Source: Aquamicrobium sp. (GTDB taxonomy: Bacteria; Pseudomonadota; Alphaproteobacteria; Rhizobiales; Rhizobiaceae). From it: 8,745 nucleotides of DNA. Position 1 is the stretch's first letter. Each line of letters opens with the position of its first letter. The notes beneath the pieces were generated by a model, which saw nothing but the letters and a program-made list of their open reading frames with translations, had not been told where the DNA came from and made no database searches. The stretch is from the NCBI GenBank assembly GCA_014860725.1, contig JACZJD010000012.1:1-8745 (forward strand), written 5' to 3'. A program made the translations under genes and the position numbers. Positions 7,309-8,745 of the stretch are shown here, in pieces.

Positions 7309-8141
7309 ACGCCCATCCCGCCGCAAACCACGCCGCCGGCCAGTTCGCCGCCCCCGACGACGGCATCGCCAAGGGCGACGTGCTGCTCAAGGTGGACAAC
7401 GTGTCGCTGTCGTTCGGCGGCGTGAAGGCGATCACCAACATCTCCTTCGACGTGCGCAAGGGCGAGATCCGGGCGATCATCGGCCCTAACGGCGCCGGCA
7501 AGACCTCGATGCTCAACGTCATCAACGGCTTCTACACGCCGCAGGAGGGGATCATCACCTTCCGCGGCGTCGAGCGCCGGGCGATGAAGCCGCACCACGC
7601 CGTGCGCCAGGGCATCGCCCGCACCTTCCAGAACGTCGCGCTGTTCAAGGGCATGACGACGCTGGAGAACATCATGGCCGGCCGCTCGGTGCACATGCAC
7701 CGCCACATCGGCTGGCAGATGCTGTGGCACGGGCCGGCGCTCAGGGAAGAGATCGAGCACCGCGAGAAGGTCGAGGAGATCATCGACTTCCTCGAGATCG
7801 AGCACATCCGCCGCACGCCGGTCGGCAAGCTGCCCTACGGCCTGCAGAAGCGGGTGGAGCTCGGCCGGGCGCTGGCCATGGAGCCGTCCCTGCTTCTCCT
7901 CGACGAGCCCATGGCGGGCATGAACCTCGAGGAAAAGGAGGACATGAGCCGCTTCATCATCGACGTGAACCAGCAGCGCGGCACCACCATAGCGCTCATC
8001 GAGCACGACATGGGCGTGGTGATGGACCTTTCCGACCGCGTCGTCGTTCTTGACTACGGCAAGAAGATCGCCGACGGGCCGCCCGACGAGGTGAAGTCCG
8101 ACCAGGCGGTCATCGATGCCTATCTCGGGGTGGCGCATTGA
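7305..8141 (+). CDS. Branched-chain-type (LivG-like) ABC transporter ATP-binding protein
   Basis: A 278-residue cytoplasmic ATPase that powers a HAAT/Liv-family importer. It shows Walker A GPNGAGKT (60-67), a Q-loop in RTFQN, the LivG-type signature LPYGLQKR (from 176), Walker B with catalytic glutamate LLLLDEP (196-202), the D-loop following it, and the H-loop IEHDM (H234). The C-terminal YGKKIADGPPDEV and VIDAYLG are typical of LivG. Some 22 residues precede the usual domain start. The ATG at 7305 overlaps the ligase stop by four bases and has GGAGG at 7293-7297. Although the family is named for branched-chain amino acids, many members carry other substrates, and the ligase partner argues for a carboxylic acid here. 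No truncation is seen. Confidence 0.95.
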   Translation: MNAHPAANHAAGQFAAPDDGIAKGDVLLKVDNVSLSFGGVKAITNISFDVRKGEIRAIIGPNGAGKTSMLNVINGFYTPQEGIITFRGVERRAMKPHHAVRQGIARTFQNVALFKGMTTLENIMAGRSVHMHRHIGWQMLWHGPALREEIEHREKVEEIIDFLEIEHIRRTPVGKLPYGLQKRVELGRALAMEPSLLLLDEPMAGMNLEEKEDMSRFIIDVNQQRGTTIALIEHDMGVVMDLSDRVVVLDYGKKIADGPPDEVKSDQAVIDAYLGVAH

Positions 8142-8144
8142 TGG

Positions 8145-8150
8145 AAAGGA
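8145..8150 (+). promoter_or_regulatory. Ribosome binding site of the 47-residue membrane protein gene
   Basis: AAAGGA lies six bases before ATG 8157 and immediately after the LivG-type stop codon (8139-8141). It supports translation of the short gene, which is otherwise easily missed. Confidence 0.65.
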
Positions 8151-8156
8151 AATCCC

Positions 8157-8300
8157 ATGGACTATCTGCCGCTCACGCCGCTGATCTCGCTGATCGCCGG
8201 CATCCTCATCCTCATCGTTCCGCGGCTGCTCAACTACATCGTTGCGATCTATCTCATCATCGTCGGGCTCATGGGCCTGTTTCCGCAACTGGCGGGCTGA
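8157..8300 (+). CDS. DUF3096-like small two-helix membrane protein
   Basis: A 47-residue protein, almost entirely hydrophobic. Helix 1 spans about residues 8-21, a Pro-Arg turn follows at 22-23, and helix 2 spans about 25-42, so it should be an inner-membrane hairpin. The pattern LIAGILILIVPRLLNYIVAI followed by YLIIVGLMGLF matches my memory of the DUF3096 family, which has the same length and layout and no known function. The gene starts 15 bases after the ATPase stop, has a good Shine-Dalgarno, and ends 35 bases before the permease gene, so it is embedded in the transporter operon on the same strand. Membrane location beside two transporter genes makes a role as an accessory or assembly subunit an attractive but untested inference. 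Confidence 0.78.
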   Translation: MDYLPLTPLISLIAGILILIVPRLLNYIVAIYLIIVGLMGLFPQLAG

Positions 8301-8335
8301 ACGGCCTCGGGAACCACGCATAGGGGGCGCCGGAC

Positions 8336-8745
8336 ATGGATTTTCTCAACTCTATCCTCGTGAAGCCCTTCGCCGACATGGCGAACGCGCCCGACTTCCT
8401 CATCCAGGTGCTGTGGGAAGGCATGGTGTCCGGCGTCCTCTACGCGCTGATCGCGCTCGGCTTCGTGCTCATCTTCAAGTCGTCGCGCATCTTCAACTTC
8501 GCCCAAGGCATCATGGTCGTGTTCGCGGCGCTGACGCTGGTCGGGCTGCACGAGCGCGGCGTGCCGGCGCTGCTCGCGGTGCCGCTGACGCTGCTCGTCA
8601 TGTTCTTCCTCGCCGTCGGCATCGAGCGCGTGGTGCTGCGGCCGCTGGTCAACCAGCCCGACATCATCCTGTTCATGGCCACGATCGGCATCACGCTGTT
8701 CCTGATCGGCTTCGGCGAGACGATCTTCGGCGGCGAGAACAAGCG
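8336..8745 (+). CDS. Branched-chain-type (LivH-like) ABC transporter permease, N-terminal part
   Basis: The first 136 codons of an inner-membrane permease; the 3' end is beyond the window. After an N-terminal extension of about 28 residues, hydrophobic segments appear near 29-47, 58-71, 77-98 and 112-127. The family motifs GVLYALIALGFVLIFKSS and NFAQG (54-58) and the conserved ERVVLRPL (97-104) identify the LivH branch, which forms half of the transport channel with LivM. ATG 8336 has AGGGGG at 8322-8327 with eight bases spacing. A LivM-type permease, a periplasmic binding protein and a LivF-type ATPase would be expected further downstream. Confidence 0.93.
   Translation, partial: MDFLNSILVKPFADMANAPDFLIQVLWEGMVSGVLYALIALGFVLIFKSSRIFNFAQGIMVVFAALTLVGLHERGVPALLAVPLTLLVMFFLAVGIERVVLRPLVNQPDIILFMATIGITLFLIGFGETIFGGENK

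Noticed and set aside
5200..7326. Long antisense open frame (about 708 codons) opposite the ligase
   Set aside because: It is rich in Arg, His, Asp, Gly and Ala with no recognisable domain, and mirrors a clear coding gene. Long antisense frames are expected in high-GC DNA.
7266..8321. Antisense open frame of about 351 codons opposite the LivG-type gene
   Set aside because: Composition rich in His, Asp, Arg and Val without domains; it spans three real gene boundaries on the other strand.
8138..8323. Overlapping + frame of 61 codons across the DUF3096-like gene
   Set aside because: It lacks a ribosome binding site and reads as a His/Arg/Ala-rich shadow; the frame starting at 8157 gives a clean two-helix protein.

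Overview
The window is high-GC DNA with every supported gene on the + strand. Gene content and motif style suggest an alphaproteobacterium, most likely Hyphomicrobiales (rhizobia and relatives). The pointers are a fused indolepyruvate ferredoxin oxidoreductase, perfect TTAA-N7-TTAA boxes of the CtrA type, a FeeM-like N-acyltransferase, and an acyl-CoA ligase joined to a Liv-type ABC transporter. No mobile element, CRISPR array, rRNA or tRNA was seen.

Layout. (1) 2-961: C-terminal part of a fused indolepyruvate ferredoxin oxidoreductase, cut by the left edge. (2) 1036-3348: membrane-anchored PAS-GGDEF-EAL protein of cyclic-di-GMP turnover. (3) 3349-3523: intergenic region with two tandem CtrA-type boxes. 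(4) 3524-4315: FeeM/LuxI-like N-acyl amino acid synthase, a possible lipid-signal enzyme with no adjacent LuxR. (5) 4371-5075: Crp/Fnr-family regulator without the usual cAMP-contact serine or an Fe-S cysteine set. (6) 5076-5331: leader region with a possible 20-codon mini-ORF and a CCGGCCGG repeat pair. (7) 5332 to the right edge: a tightly packed operon of a long-chain-type acyl-CoA ligase, a LivG-type ATPase (ATGA overlap), a 47-residue DUF3096-like membrane protein, and the start of a LivH-type permease, which runs off the window.

How it fits together. The last block looks like an uptake-and-activate operon. A Liv-type importer would bring in a carboxylic acid and the ligase would convert it to its CoA thioester. 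The Crp/Fnr gene just upstream is a candidate local regulator. The middle block places a c-di-GMP enzyme beside an acyl-signal-type synthase, with CtrA-type boxes between them, which hints at cell-cycle or lifestyle control. The left-hand oxidoreductase also makes acyl-CoAs (aryl-acetyl-CoA from aryl-pyruvates), so an aryl-acid theme across the window is possible but unproven.

The most interesting points are the tandem CtrA-type boxes before the FeeM-like gene and the tiny DUF3096-like gene inside the transporter operon.
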